From Methanolapillus ohkumae (GTDB taxonomy: Archaea; Halobacteriota; Methanosarcinia; Methanosarcinales; Methanosarcinaceae), in assembly GCF_032594355.1 (NCBI RefSeq), contig NZ_CP131061.1:806001-870000 (forward strand): a DNA stretch of 64,000 bases, read 5' to 3'. Under the pieces are notes generated by a model. It made no database searches. It was not told the DNA's origin and saw nothing but the letters and a program-made list of their open reading frames with translations. The translations under genes were made by a program, and so were the position numbers. Positions 16,297 through 24,954 of this stretch are shown here, piece by piece. Position 1 is the first letter of the stretch, and each line of letters opens with the position of its first letter.

Positions 16297-17448
16297 TTTA
16301 TGTTCCCTCTTTTTAAGTGGCTTTCACGTTATTTGTTTTTATTTTTTTATTTATACCGTTTTTATTAATCACGTTTTTATTCTGTTTTTTGTATAACTTA
16401 CGCATATATCTGTTAATATATTTTATACCTTTCGTTTTTAAGTTATGATAGGGGTGTAAAGTGTTAGTATTTTAATTATATTTTTTATTTTTGTATTTTT
16501 TAGAGTTTTTAAAAAACAATCGTTTTTTCGATTGCGTTTTTATTTATTTTTCATTTTTTTATGAATCGGTCATTATTTGAATAGTCATCCACAATCATGG
16601 CTGAGTATTCATTTAATTAATCCTTATATTTTATTTATTTTATTTATATTTATTGCTTTATAGTACTCATTATGAATTAAATTTTTTTAAATCAGTACTA
16701 TCTTGTAAAGTTTTTAAAAATTATTTTTTGGTTTTTGATATTTAATTTATGTTAGTATATTTAATTATGAATCGGATTGTTTTTAATAATCAACCCGTTT
16801 TGTTTTTTTAATTTGTCAAATCTCCCCCTTTTTTTGTTATTCCTATTTAATATGTTTTAGTATTTATTATTATGTTTTTATTTTAATTTTGATAAATTTT
16901 TAATTTTTCATCATTCCGAATGCATTTTTTGGAAATGTATTCCACAAAATATTTTATTTCAGATATATTTTAATTCAATTATATATCTTCATATTTAGTG
17001 TATATTATCACATCATATATATAATATTTTCTTCTCTTTTCATTCTCAAAAAAATTATTTTTATAAAATTTTCCGGTGTTTGATTTGAATTTATTTTTCC
17101 GGTAAAACATATGTTTTTATTTTAACAATTTTGGGAAAGCCGGATCGAGTGTTAACCAATATCCGAAAACCAATATCCGATGTCTTTTTTATTGTTTGTT
17201 TTTGATGTAAATGCAAAAAATCTCCCGCATCATAAATTCATAAAAACGGATGATACCGGCTTTAAAAAAAGAAATCGAATCTTATAAAAAATAGCTTTAC
17301 CGGACACGATTTATCAGGAAAAATCTTGTAAGAAATGGGTTTTGCGGAGTTTTTTGCAGAAAACGATTTTGTTGTGAAAAGAAACGGATTAAAAGGATGG
17401 TAAAAAATAGTTAAAAAACAGAGGCTAATGGATAAAAAGAAAATAAAT
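16297..17448. other. Gene-free AT-rich region, about 1.15 kb
   Basis: I see no credible gene, tRNA or conserved repeat here. The sequence is mostly T/A runs with scattered motifs such as TTAGTATTT and TATATAT. It includes the promoter region of the HTH gene (near 16330-16420). It does not show iterated origin boxes that I can recognise. Confidence 0.6.
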
Positions 17449-17540
17449 GAACAGAACAACTTGAAAAATGGAATAGAAGAACAGAACAACTTGAAAAATG
17501 GAATAGAAGAACAGAACAACTTGAAAAATGGAATAGAAGA
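17449..17540. repeat. Three 30-bp tandem repeats
   Basis: Units start at 17449, 17479 and 17509 and are almost identical; each contains GAACAGAACAACTTG and AAAAATGGAATAGAA. The array ends 10 nt from the 3' end of tRNA-Ile. It is in an open frame but is not supported as protein. Confidence 0.9.
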
Positions 17541-17549
17541 AGTTATGTA

Positions 17550-17626
17550 TGGTGGGCCCGCTGCGATTCGGACGCAGGACCTTACGGTTATCAGCCGTAC
17601 GCTCCACCAGGCTAAGCTACGGGCCC
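17550..17626 (-). tRNA. tRNA-Ile (GAT anticodon), CCA encoded
   Basis: On the minus strand the acceptor GGGCCCG pairs with CGGGCCC, followed by discriminator A and the encoded CCA. The D arm is GCTTAGCCTGGTGGAGC, the anticodon arm TACGGCTGATAACCGTA carries GAT, and the T arm is CTGCGTCCGAATCGCAG. All four stems pair fully, 77 nt including CCA. Confidence 0.95.
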
Positions 17627-17981
17627 AATTGAATTTTAAACCAATGCCAGAAAATAACATTCATCATTTAATTTTTGACACGGATGCCAAAACGGGGTTT
17701 TAATGAAATGTAAATATTGCGATTTTGAAACTTTAAAAGAAAAAGTCAAAATATGCTTTGAGCTTTGGTTTTTAGTTGCCGTCAGACAACATTCCCCTAA
17801 ATACATATTTTTATATTTAAAGGTTTTGCCATTATTATTCTTTGTTTTAAAAAAATCTAAAATCATCGCCATCATATCGACAAATATTTATATCAAATTT
17901 GCATTAGTCTCTATCCGACGCCATGGGATTCAATCATAGGAATCCAAAAGCGTGAATTTATTCTTAAAAATCAATTCCATT
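17627..17981. other. Spacer between two tRNA genes
   Basis: The 355-nt spacer is AT-rich. Short open frames exist on both strands, but they overlap each other head-on, lack ribosome sites and look like no known family. It should hold the promoters: tRNA-Ile upstream sequence on the minus strand and, for tRNA-Ala, AAATATTTATATC near 17881-17893. Confidence 0.5.
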
Positions 17982-18053
17982 GGGCTGATAGATCAGCGGA
18001 AGATCGCTACCTTGGCATGGTAGAGGCCTCGGGTTCAATTCCCGATCAGTCCA
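17982..18053 (+). tRNA. tRNA-Ala (GGC anticodon)
   Basis: Acceptor GGGCTGA pairs with TCAGTCC (one G-T wobble), discriminator A. D arm GATCAGCGGAAGATC, anticodon arm CTACCTTGGCATGGTAG with GGC, T arm CTCGGGTTCAATTCCCGAT. 72 nt; CCA is not encoded, in contrast to the tRNA-Ile next door. Confidence 0.93.
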
Positions 18054-18097
18054 TTTTCTTTTCTCTTTTGTTTTCATCTTTTTGTTTTTGTTTCTAT

Positions 18098-18200
18098 CTT
18101 TTTTGTTTTTGTTTTTCTATCTTTCGTTTTTGTTTTTCTATCTTTCGTTTTTGTTTTTCTATCTTTCGTTTTTGTTTTTCTACCTTTTTTGTTTTTGTTT
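18098..18200. repeat. Tandem 21-bp T-rich repeats after tRNA-Ala
   Basis: About four units built on TTTTTCTATCTTTCG / TTTTTGTTTTTC follow tRNA-Ala. The T-runs on the plus strand could serve as the tRNA terminator. The open frame across them is compositionally biased and rejected as a gene. Confidence 0.8.
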
Positions 18201-18312
18201 TGTCTTTATGCATTCGATTTTTATTTGTCAGGATAAATTTAATTTTCAAAACGAAGCATTTATTTTATATGGTATGATACTCTACAAGAATCATTAAATA
18301 ATATTATAAGCT

Positions 18313-18321
18313 CTTTATATA
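18313..18321 (+). promoter_or_regulatory. TATA-like element for the receiver-domain gene
   Basis: CTTTATATA lies 33 nt upstream of the ATG at 18354, the spacing of a short-leader archaeal promoter. Confidence 0.5.
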
Positions 18322-18353
18322 TTGTTTTATTATTTTTGTTGGGGAATACTCTT

Positions 18354-18710
18354 ATGAAAAAAAAAGTACTTGTCGTTGACGATGAAGATTTGTTGCGCGA
18401 GCTTCTTGTTCAAACAATTAAAAACTCAGGCTATACGGTTGACCAAGCCAAAGACGGTGCGATCGCACTTGAAATGTATAAGACATTTCATCCGGACATT
18501 GTCATCATGGATGTTATCATGCCAAACATGGACGGAATCGTTGCAACGGCAAACATTTTAAAATATGATCCGGACGCAGTGATTATTGCGCTGACCTCTT
18601 TCTCATCGGCAAAGGGCGACGATATTCTCAAAGCCGGTGTCAAAGAAATTGTTGGAAAGCCCATCAAGAGCAACGATCTGGTTGTTGCCATAAAAAAGTA
18701 TTTGGATTAA
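18354..18710 (+). CDS. Stand-alone CheY-like response regulator receiver
   Basis: 118 residues from ATG 18354, with GGGGAAT upstream. Receiver-domain residues are all visible: acidic pair D9-D10, phosphoacceptor D53 (in IVIMDVIMPNMDG), T81 and K102 (VGKPI). There is no output domain, so it probably acts through protein contacts or a phosphorelay. No kinase is adjacent; the only kinase-like gene in the window is at 55784. Full length for the family. Confidence 0.95.
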   Translation: MKKKVLVVDDEDLLRELLVQTIKNSGYTVDQAKDGAIALEMYKTFHPDIVIMDVIMPNMDGIVATANILKYDPDAVIIALTSFSSAKGDDILKAGVKEIVGKPIKSNDLVVAIKKYLD

Positions 18711-19023
18711 AACAGAAGTTATTCAAATTTCCCGGTTTTTCATTTTTTCTTTCATTTCTTTTTTTCATTTCTTTTTTTTCATTTCTTTTTCATTTCATTT
18801 TTTCATTTCTTTTTTCATTCGATCCCTTTCCGTATTTTATTATTTTTGGTATATTCTCAGATTTTTCCAAAATTTCTCGGAAATTTTCCGTTTTTACATC
18901 CGGGGATTGATTCTATATTCTTCGAAATACGGCTTTCTATTTTCGCATCCGGTCGAATAAATTTTATTCACCGAATGCGAAAACGAAAATTAAAATTTGA
19001 TTTTATTTTTAATTTTATTTATT
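18711..19023. other. T-rich low-complexity spacer
   Basis: Repeated TTTTCATTTC-type units at about 18738-18825, then AT-rich sequence. No gene seen. It contains the transcript ends of the convergent receiver and membrane-protein genes. Confidence 0.6.
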
Positions 19024-19893
19024 TTATTCCCGGGTATCAAAAATCGGTCTTTCTTCAGCGACCATGAACATTCTGGCTCCGCAAATGTAAGCGTAGGTTA
19101 AAATGACCATGGCTAAGATGCCGTAAACCAAAAGTCCGAGAATGGCCAACGGTCCTAAAAGGGCGAACATCCAAATGAAAATCGAGCAGCCATTGATTAA
19201 AATTGCCGGGAGGATTACCAAAATCACAATGAATCCCAGGGCTTTTTTGTTCTTGAGAAGGCTGACGGATTTTTTCAGGGCGTCTACGACAGAAACATCA
19301 TCAATAACGACGGCATAGTAAGCGTAGAAGAAAAAAGCCCACAAAACGAGAAGATACAATATCGTTAAAATAAAGCCGGCCGAGAATGCCCAATAGGCAA
19401 CGTCAAGCTTTGCCAACATCGCAATAATGCCGATGAGAAGGTATTCACTTAACAATTCTTCAAAGGATCCGAGTTGTAAGAACAGCGGAATGAAGAAAAT
19501 CAAGGATAGCAAACTCAAAACGATGAAAGCAAGGGTCAATTCGAAAAATTTCAAAAAACCCTTTTTGCCGTATGTTGTCATATCGGAAAAGCTTGTTTTT
19601 CCGGTGGTCACCGCACTCTTGGACATGCCAATCAAACCGGCTCCGAAATAAGACGAAACCAGCAAAAGGACAACGGCATAAACCAAAAGCATGAAGAGAG
19701 AATAATAAATGTCATTGGTGGCCTGGAAAAAGCTTCCAATAAAATTACTGATATAAATGCCTAAAACGGCACTCTCCAAAATGGATATGATAATAAAAAC
19801 GATAAGCATGCAAATGAAAGGCGCCAATAATATCGGATTTTTCTTGAAATGGCGGACTCCGTTTGCAAGGACTTCAACTGAATCTTCTGTCAT
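19024..19893 (-). CDS. Multi-pass membrane protein, paralogue 1 of 4
   Basis: 289 residues with about six hydrophobic segments. Shared landmarks of this paralogue family: an N-terminal ANGVRHFKKNPILLAPF, then SSYFGAGLIGMSKSAVTTGK, TTYGKKGFLKFF, a tyrosine-rich FFYAYYAVVIDDVSVVDALK and a C-terminal CGARMFMVAEERPIF. Relatives are found at 32836, 34431 and 35594. They resemble uncharacterised archaeal integral membrane proteins (DUF7847-like) distantly similar to the membrane part of glycerophosphodiesterases. No catalytic residues are evident. The start follows AAGGAGATTAAA. Confidence 0.8.
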   Translation of the reverse strand: MTEDSVEVLANGVRHFKKNPILLAPFICMLIVFIIISILESAVLGIYISNFIGSFFQATNDIYYSLFMLLVYAVVLLLVSSYFGAGLIGMSKSAVTTGKTSFSDMTTYGKKGFLKFFELTLAFIVLSLLSLIFFIPLFLQLGSFEELLSEYLLIGIIAMLAKLDVAYWAFSAGFILTILYLLVLWAFFFYAYYAVVIDDVSVVDALKKSVSLLKNKKALGFIVILVILPAILINGCSIFIWMFALLGPLAILGLLVYGILAMVILTYAYICGARMFMVAEERPIFDTRE

Positions 19894-20347
19894 TTTAATC
19901 TCCTTTTAATTTTTCCTGATATCGTTTCACAAACATTTTAAAGTAATTAAAATAATTAAAATAATAATTGTAAAACGACTGAGTATATTATAATTCTTTG
20001 AATATATATAATCTTTTATTTTATATTTCTAAATAATGTAAAAAATATATAATTCTCAGTAACTCCGGTCTAAACTATTTTCATTTATGTGCTTAAATCT
20101 TAAAATTAATACTATTAGAAAAAATAAAATTAAAAAAATTAAAAAATAAAAATAAATTGGTAAAATTAAACTAAAAACAAATATGATCCAAATGAAAAAT
20201 ATTATCAAACAACTATTTTATCAAAATTGAAAAACTCAAAGCGTATAAAAGCATACAAAATCGCAGGAACACATTAAACATTTATCACTCGGATGCATTT
20301 TGTTTATTGCTTTTTATTTTTTACTTTTTACCAAATGTTGCACGAAG
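19894..20347. other. AT-rich divergent spacer
   Basis: About 450 nt, very A/T-rich, with TATA-like sequences for the minus-strand membrane gene (near 19985-20010) and long A-runs. No gene or clear repeat seen. Confidence 0.5.
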
Positions 20348-20848
20348 ATGTTACAAATGCCGGATATATTTTCCCCCCAATTGTATGTCGTCTCTCACTG
20401 TTTATTCAATCCGGCGGCGCGCGTCCGAGGGATAAAAAAGCCGGTACCCTTTGATTTTTATTATGATTATTTTGATTCAAAAAATCAAAGCGCACGGTCG
20501 GAATTTGTCATTTCGCTTCCTTGTCCGGAAACGATTTTATTCGGAGCCGACCGCAAAAAAGCAACCAAAGATCAATTGGATTCTCCAAAATACCGTCGCT
20601 TTTGTGCGGATTTGTTTTTGCCTTATGCCGAAATGATCGAGCAATTTGAAAAAGACGGTTTTTCAATTTTAATTCTCGGCGTTTCAAAAAGTCCATCCTG
20701 CGGCGTTTGCGTGACAACGACGGGATTGCCCGAAGATGAACAAGACACGGATTTTGAAGGCACCGTAATGTCCGGTCTTGGCATTTTTATGGAAGAAATC
20801 CAAAAAGAATTGAATCGGCGGCATGTCTGCTATCGGATGCGAGAATAA
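20348..20848 (+). CDS. TudS-related (DUF523-like) putative desulfidase
   Basis: 166 residues from ATG 20348 (a second ATG lies at 20357). Three cysteine motifs fit the DUF523/TudS family: VVSHCLFNPAARVRG, ISLPCPETILFG and GVSKSPSCGVCVT. In TudS three cysteines hold an iron-sulfur cluster used to remove sulfur from thiouracil; this protein keeps candidates for all three. Substrate here is unknown. An upstream in-frame extension is hydrophobic and Cys-rich without family match. The gene is followed 114 nt later by radC. Confidence 0.75.
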   Translation: MLQMPDIFSPQLYVVSHCLFNPAARVRGIKKPVPFDFYYDYFDSKNQSARSEFVISLPCPETILFGADRKKATKDQLDSPKYRRFCADLFLPYAEMIEQFEKDGFSILILGVSKSPSCGVCVTTTGLPEDEQDTDFEGTVMSGLGIFMEEIQKELNRRHVCYRMRE

Positions 20849-20962
20849 TTTGTAAATATTGGTCTTCATGTGGATTTTTGTCAAAGGTTTTTTGGCGTTT
20901 ATATCCTTTTCGATTTGGATTTTTTCATAAATTTTATATTCTCCGTTCCTGTTTTTCTTTTT

Positions 20963-21667
20963 ATGATCGACCTTTCCGCTGAACCCAAACCCCGCTTAAA
21001 AATTAAAGACATTCCGAAAACGGAACGCCCTCAAGAACGCCTTTTGAAATACGGTCCGGATTCCCTGTCCAACGCCGAACTTTTGGCGATTATGCTTCGG
21101 ACCGGAACTCGCCACCGGAATGTTTTGGATTTATGCCATCATCTCTTCTCTGAAAATTCTCTTAAAAAAATGAGCCGGATGTCGGTTCCCGAATGGGTTA
21201 AAACAGATGGAATCGGCGAAACAAAGGCTTGTCAAATTGTTTCTTTGTTTGAGCTGTCCCGCCGGTTGGAATCCTATACGGAAGAGCCGAAGCGAAAAAT
21301 CAAGTCTCCAGATGATATTTACCGTTTCATTTATCCAAAAATCCGGGAAGAGAAGAAAGAAAAATTTATGATTCTTTGTTTGGATACCAAAAACCAGGTC
21401 GTTCGGGAAGAAACAGTTTCGGTTGGAATTTTAAATGCCAGCATTGTTCATCCACGTGAGGTTTTTCGGACAGCTCTTTTGGAATCCGCTGCAGCCATTG
21501 TCCTTATTCACAATCATCCGTCCGGCGACCCAAGCCCGAGCCCGGAAGATTTGGATATCACCGACCGGATTGTCCGGTGTGGACAGCTTCTTGGAATCAG
21601 TGTTTTGGACCACATTATTGTCGGTGACGGCTGCTTTGTCAGTTTAAAGCAGGAAGGGAAAATTTAA
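20963..21667 (+). CDS. radC: RadC-type JAB/MPN protein
   Basis: 234 residues from ATG 20963. The N-terminal helix-hairpin region reads PKTERPQERLLKYGPDSLSN and GIGETKACQIVSLFELSRR; the C-terminal MPN domain has the metal-binding motif HNHPSGDPSPSPEDLD. RadC is widespread in bacteria and patchy in archaea. It was once linked to DNA repair, but a nuclease or protease role is unproven. Presence in a methanogen may reflect transfer. An upstream extension in frame is hydrophobic and not family-like, so it is excluded. Confidence 0.93.
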   Translation: MIDLSAEPKPRLKIKDIPKTERPQERLLKYGPDSLSNAELLAIMLRTGTRHRNVLDLCHHLFSENSLKKMSRMSVPEWVKTDGIGETKACQIVSLFELSRRLESYTEEPKRKIKSPDDIYRFIYPKIREEKKEKFMILCLDTKNQVVREETVSVGILNASIVHPREVFRTALLESAAAIVLIHNHPSGDPSPSPEDLDITDRIVRCGQLLGISVLDHIIVGDGCFVSLKQEGKI

Positions 21668-21843
21668 AATTTGGATTTAAATTTAGATTTAAAATTTAAA
21701 TAATTTAAATCTAAATTTTTTAAAAATTAAAATTCGTTTTTACCGTATGGTTTATAATAAACCATTCCTTTTAGAAGGGAAGAAAAGATTTGTTGAGGTT
21801 ATATCTTTTGAAAAATCAATGCTCTCCAAAGAAATCCGATCCG

Positions 21844-22791
21844 ATGGACATTTCTCTTGGACAAGAAGTCATTTTGGAAGATCTGGTTTTGGAGGACCCC
21901 TATACGGTTCCTTACCGGGGAATTTACGCGATCTGCGATGAAAAAAACGAAACCGCCGAAATTATTGAGCATTCAAATTGTTTTAGTGGCGCATGCTGGT
22001 CTTTTCATCATTATGCCAAATCTCCGGCGGTCAAAAGTGTCCGGACCTATGGCGAATTTATCCGTTACACCGTTTCCATGGGTGTTTTTCCGTTTGAATT
22101 GAAATCTTCCGTCGCAGCTGCCGGAATCGAATCTGTCACTTGTGCCGGAAGCGATGTTGAAATCACTTATGCGGGCCTGGGCGGCGGCGGGGTCGGCGCG
22201 ACCAAATGCCGGGCGTATGCCGACGGCGTTTCTCATTACAAAATCACGGAGTCTGGCGGCGGGAAAACGGCCAAAGGAACGATTTATGTCCCGCGGCGCG
22301 AGCGGGTTTTGGTGGCGATTGACGATACGGATTCCTGTGAAACCGGTGCCACTTGGACGTTGACGCACAACATTGCAAAGGCGGTCAGCTCGGATGAGTC
22401 GATTTTACTGTCTCAGGCGCTTGTTCAGTTGTATCCGGTCCCGGAAAAAACACAAAATTGCATGTCGACCGTTTTGGAATTCGGATGTGTGAGTCCGGAC
22501 GCTAAAAAGCGGCTTATTGAACGCATCCGAAAATTACTTTTAAAATACAGCGTCAGTGAAAACACGGGCATGCTTGTGTATTCCGGTTTTTCCGTCCCCC
22601 AAGGTCTTTTGGATTACAGTCAAAAGGGACGGACGTCGCGCGTGACGAAAGAAGAAGCCGGAACCGTTTCCAAAAATAATCACGTGGATGTTATTTTGGG
22701 CGGAAACGGAATGATTGGGGCACTTGCGGCTTTTGCATGGTTTGCAAATCCGATTGAATCGGTCAAACCCGGATTTTTTGTCATGCCTTGA
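21844..22791 (+). CDS. Methanogenesis marker protein 11
   Basis: 315 residues from ATG 21844. Recognisable stretches: DPYTVPYRGIYAICDEKNET, IIEHSNCFSGACWSFHHY, TYAGLGGGGVGATKCRAYA, RRERVLVAIDDTDSCETGAT and VILGGNGMIGALAAFAW. The VAIDDTDS box is shared with TiaS-like nucleotide-binding domains. The family is found essentially only in methanogens, but its function is unknown. It supports the organism assignment. The start could also be a TTG a few codons upstream; the ATG is closest to the conserved beginning. Confidence 0.92.
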   Translation: MDISLGQEVILEDLVLEDPYTVPYRGIYAICDEKNETAEIIEHSNCFSGACWSFHHYAKSPAVKSVRTYGEFIRYTVSMGVFPFELKSSVAAAGIESVTCAGSDVEITYAGLGGGGVGATKCRAYADGVSHYKITESGGGKTAKGTIYVPRRERVLVAIDDTDSCETGATWTLTHNIAKAVSSDESILLSQALVQLYPVPEKTQNCMSTVLEFGCVSPDAKKRLIERIRKLLLKYSVSENTGMLVYSGFSVPQGLLDYSQKGRTSRVTKEEAGTVSKNNHVDVILGGNGMIGALAAFAWFANPIESVKPGFFVMP

Positions 22792-22856
22792 CTGGTTTTT
22801 AAAATATTTTTCCGCTTTTTTTTGAATCCATCCTTTTTATCAAACCACTTTTGTGA

Positions 22857-23585
22857 TTATCGGTCATTTTTGTTGATCAAAATGGATGTTGTTGCCACAT
22901 TATCTGTCACCGTTGTCGGGTTTCCGGCATAGGTCAGTTTGCACGTTCCGGTCAGGACAGCGTTTAAGGAATTCGTGACATAAATTTCGGCATTAGATAT
23001 ACCGTTTAAACCAATGACCATGTCGGCAGTTGTCAAATTCTCCAGATCCACGTCGGATGTGCCGTTTGCTTTAATATTTGCGGATTTTGCTGTTCCGCTG
23101 ATGTCGGCTTGAGTGGTGCCGGAGACGTTGAATGTGAAGTTGGTGACGAAAACATCGACATCAATATCATTTACTCCGGCCGCGGTGATGGTCAGGTTTT
23201 CGGATTGAATCGGGTCGTTTGTTTCAATTTTATTTTTTCCGGCCAAGTTTAGTTCATCTAAATTTTGATATCCGATTGTTAACTCAACGTCTTTTCCCGG
23301 TGGCATTTTTTCATCAATTTTGATTTCAAGGGTATCATTTATGATTTCATATTGGATGTAGCCTATGTATTTTTGTTCGATTTCAAAACGAATGGCTGGC
23401 ATGCCGGACGGAATTAAATCGATGTCCGCATTTCCGGAAATGTTGATTTTGTTAAATGTGCCGAGCGTTTCATTGGTGATGACTTTTTCATTTCCATCAA
23501 TGCAGCCGGTGGCGGCAAAAAAGAGTACCAATGTAAAAAGAGAGATCCATAGCGGAAATAGTTTCAGGTTGAGGTTTAGTTTCAT
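22857..23585 (-). CDS. Secreted lipoprotein with a GIN (DUF2807) beta-helix domain
   Basis: 242 residues. The N-terminus is a signal sequence with a lipobox-like LFFAATGC (Cys about 28), so the mature protein is probably lipid-anchored outside the cell. It continues as a DUF2807/GIN repeat domain: NKINISGNADIDLIPSG, LTIGYQNLDELNLAGKNKIE, ITAAGVNDIDVDVF and NIKANGTSDVDLENLTTADM. The regular N-G-x-D/S pattern suggests a right-handed beta-helix of putative adhesin type. No partner gene is adjacent. Confidence 0.85.
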   Translation of the reverse strand: MKLNLNLKLFPLWISLFTLVLFFAATGCIDGNEKVITNETLGTFNKINISGNADIDLIPSGMPAIRFEIEQKYIGYIQYEIINDTLEIKIDEKMPPGKDVELTIGYQNLDELNLAGKNKIETNDPIQSENLTITAAGVNDIDVDVFVTNFTFNVSGTTQADISGTAKSANIKANGTSDVDLENLTTADMVIGLNGISNAEIYVTNSLNAVLTGTCKLTYAGNPTTVTDNVATTSILINKNDR

Positions 23586-23684
23586 TTTTTCACCTTCTTT
23601 TTCTAAAACCGTTTGTCAGTCTTAAAAAATCATTACAACTATTATTTTAAAATATATAAGTTTTAATATATTTATGTTTACACC

Positions 23685-23745
23685 CCTGAAAAATTCCTAC
23701 ACTTCGCTTCGGAATTTTTTAAAAGGCAGGGGACAACTTGCCGCT
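23685..23745. repeat. Hairpin-plus-GGGGACAA element, copy 1
   Basis: AAAAATTCC and GGAATTTTTT arms flank a short GC-containing loop, then AAAAGGCAGGGGACAACTT. A similar arrangement (AAAATTCC, GGAATATTT, AAAGGGTGGGGACAATTT) occurs at 36668-36715. Both are intergenic. Confidence 0.55.
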
Positions 23746-23830
23746 CTGGGGTCGCTTGTGCGAACACCTCTTGCCGGTTGTGAAAAATCCGGTCCGGTTG
23801 TAAAAACTTAGAAAGTAATTTCAATAATTC

Positions 23831-23921
23831 CAAATCCAAACAAATCTTTCCAAAAAATTTGAGATGCTTTGCATCTCGAATTTTTCGGATGAATTAATTG
23901 TGAATAGATGTGTTGATGGAA
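23831..23921. repeat. Dispersed palindromic element, copy B
   Basis: Core palindrome 23857-23881 (one mismatch relative to copies A and C), followed by TTTTTCGGATGAATTA and GATAGATGTGTTGATGG-like sequence (ATAGATGTGTTGATGG). Only a trace of a downstream array is present (GTCGCAGCAA). Confidence 0.8.
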
Positions 23922-24089
23922 AAACAGTCGCAGCAACCTAAAAAACAATACAAAAAGCAAGCCGGCCAAAACCACAATAATTATATACGCAATCAAATAT
24001 ATTTTTATTTGAAAAGCCTTTTGGCTAAATTATATTAATTTCAAAAAATGAAATTGAAAGATTAAGTATATATCCGATAAGAAAAAATA

Positions 24090-24201
24090 GTCTCGATGTG
24101 TGAGAACTTTTCACGCGGAAAAGGACGTTTTATTGATTCTTATTGAAAAAGACATTCAGCAAAGAAAAAAGCATCAAAAGGAAAAATCGGATGCTTTTTT
24201 T
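24090..24201 (+). ncRNA. Candidate small RNA with terminator hairpin
   Basis: AAGTATATAT at 24063-24072 could be a TATA box. Downstream, 24165-24200 forms a perfect 11-bp hairpin (AAAAAAGCATC, loop of 14 nt, GATGCTTTTTT) ending in a T-run. Together they define a transcript of about 110 nt with no convincing protein inside; a 16-codon frame (starting ATGTGTGAGAAC) is possible. This is inference from signals only. Confidence 0.35.
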
Positions 24202-24344
24202 AAAATATTTACACAATTTCTATTAAATTAAATAATAAATACCGAAAATTTACAAAATATGTTTAAGTAAAGAGACCGAAAAAGGATCTATCATAAAAAT
24301 CGTGTCTCTCCCGAATTAAAACTGATTTAAAAGATTGATGAAAT

Positions 24345-24533
24345 ATGTTTACTACAGATAATACAGAAGGTTTCGACCAGAAAACTCTTGACAAAATGAA
24401 CGCCGAAGTAAAAATCAAAATGAAAAAGTACGACCAAAAATCAAAAGATTATAAAAAAATGCATGCCGATGTTGAAAATGAAGTTTTTGACAAATATTGT
24501 TGTGAACTGTTCTCACCATCCATGAAATTTTAA
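24345..24533 (+). CDS. Small charged protein (62 aa)
   Basis: From ATG 24345, preceded by AAAGATTGATGAAAT. Highly charged and helical: DQKTLDKMNAEVKIKMKKYD, then KKMHADVENEVFDKYCCEL. Two adjacent cysteines lie near the end. No family recognised. Codon use looks ordinary for the genome and the frame is tightly delimited, so it is plausibly real. It stands alone between the candidate small RNA and pyrG. Confidence 0.5.
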   Translation: MFTTDNTEGFDQKTLDKMNAEVKIKMKKYDQKSKDYKKMHADVENEVFDKYCCELFSPSMKF

Positions 24534-24954
24534 AAATATTTTCCGTTTATAAAACAAAATCTTAGTATTTTATAAAATAAAAAAGAATTAAAACAAAAAA
24601 GAATTAAAACAAAAAAGAAATACCGGAAAGATTAAATTTATATATCGTCAAATTAAATCTAAAGTCCGGTAAAACTTAAAAATGACAGATTAATTTAAGT
24701 ATTTAATTAAAAAGTAAATTCAATTTTATTCAATTGCAAAACCTGATTAAAAAATCAAAAAGGGCAAGAGGTTTTTCAAAAACAAAAAATCTCCTGTCCT
24801 TTTTTTTATTGATTTTTGAGCAAACGGGTGCATCCATTATGGGTTGCAATGTTTGGTCACGGGCTATATTGAATATGATATTGAAAAATACGATTTTAAT
24901 TTATGATTTTAACTTTATTACTTTTCAAAAATCAAAAAAGGATGCGGTAAACTT
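24534..24954. other. Spacer upstream of pyrG
   Basis: AT-rich. AATTTATATATCG at about 24635-24647 is a good TATA candidate. A weak hairpin-like stretch (AGGGCAAGAGG at 24761, TCTCCTGTCCTTTTTT at 24790) resembles an attenuator but pairs imperfectly. No gene seen. Confidence 0.45.

Noticed and set aside
16297..17448. Replication origin in the AT-rich gene-free region
   Set aside because: No iterated origin-recognition boxes and no orc1/cdc6 gene nearby; AT-richness alone is not evidence.
17636..17939. Short open frames on both strands between the two tRNA genes
   Set aside because: They overlap each other in opposite directions, have no ribosome site, and include no recognisable domain.
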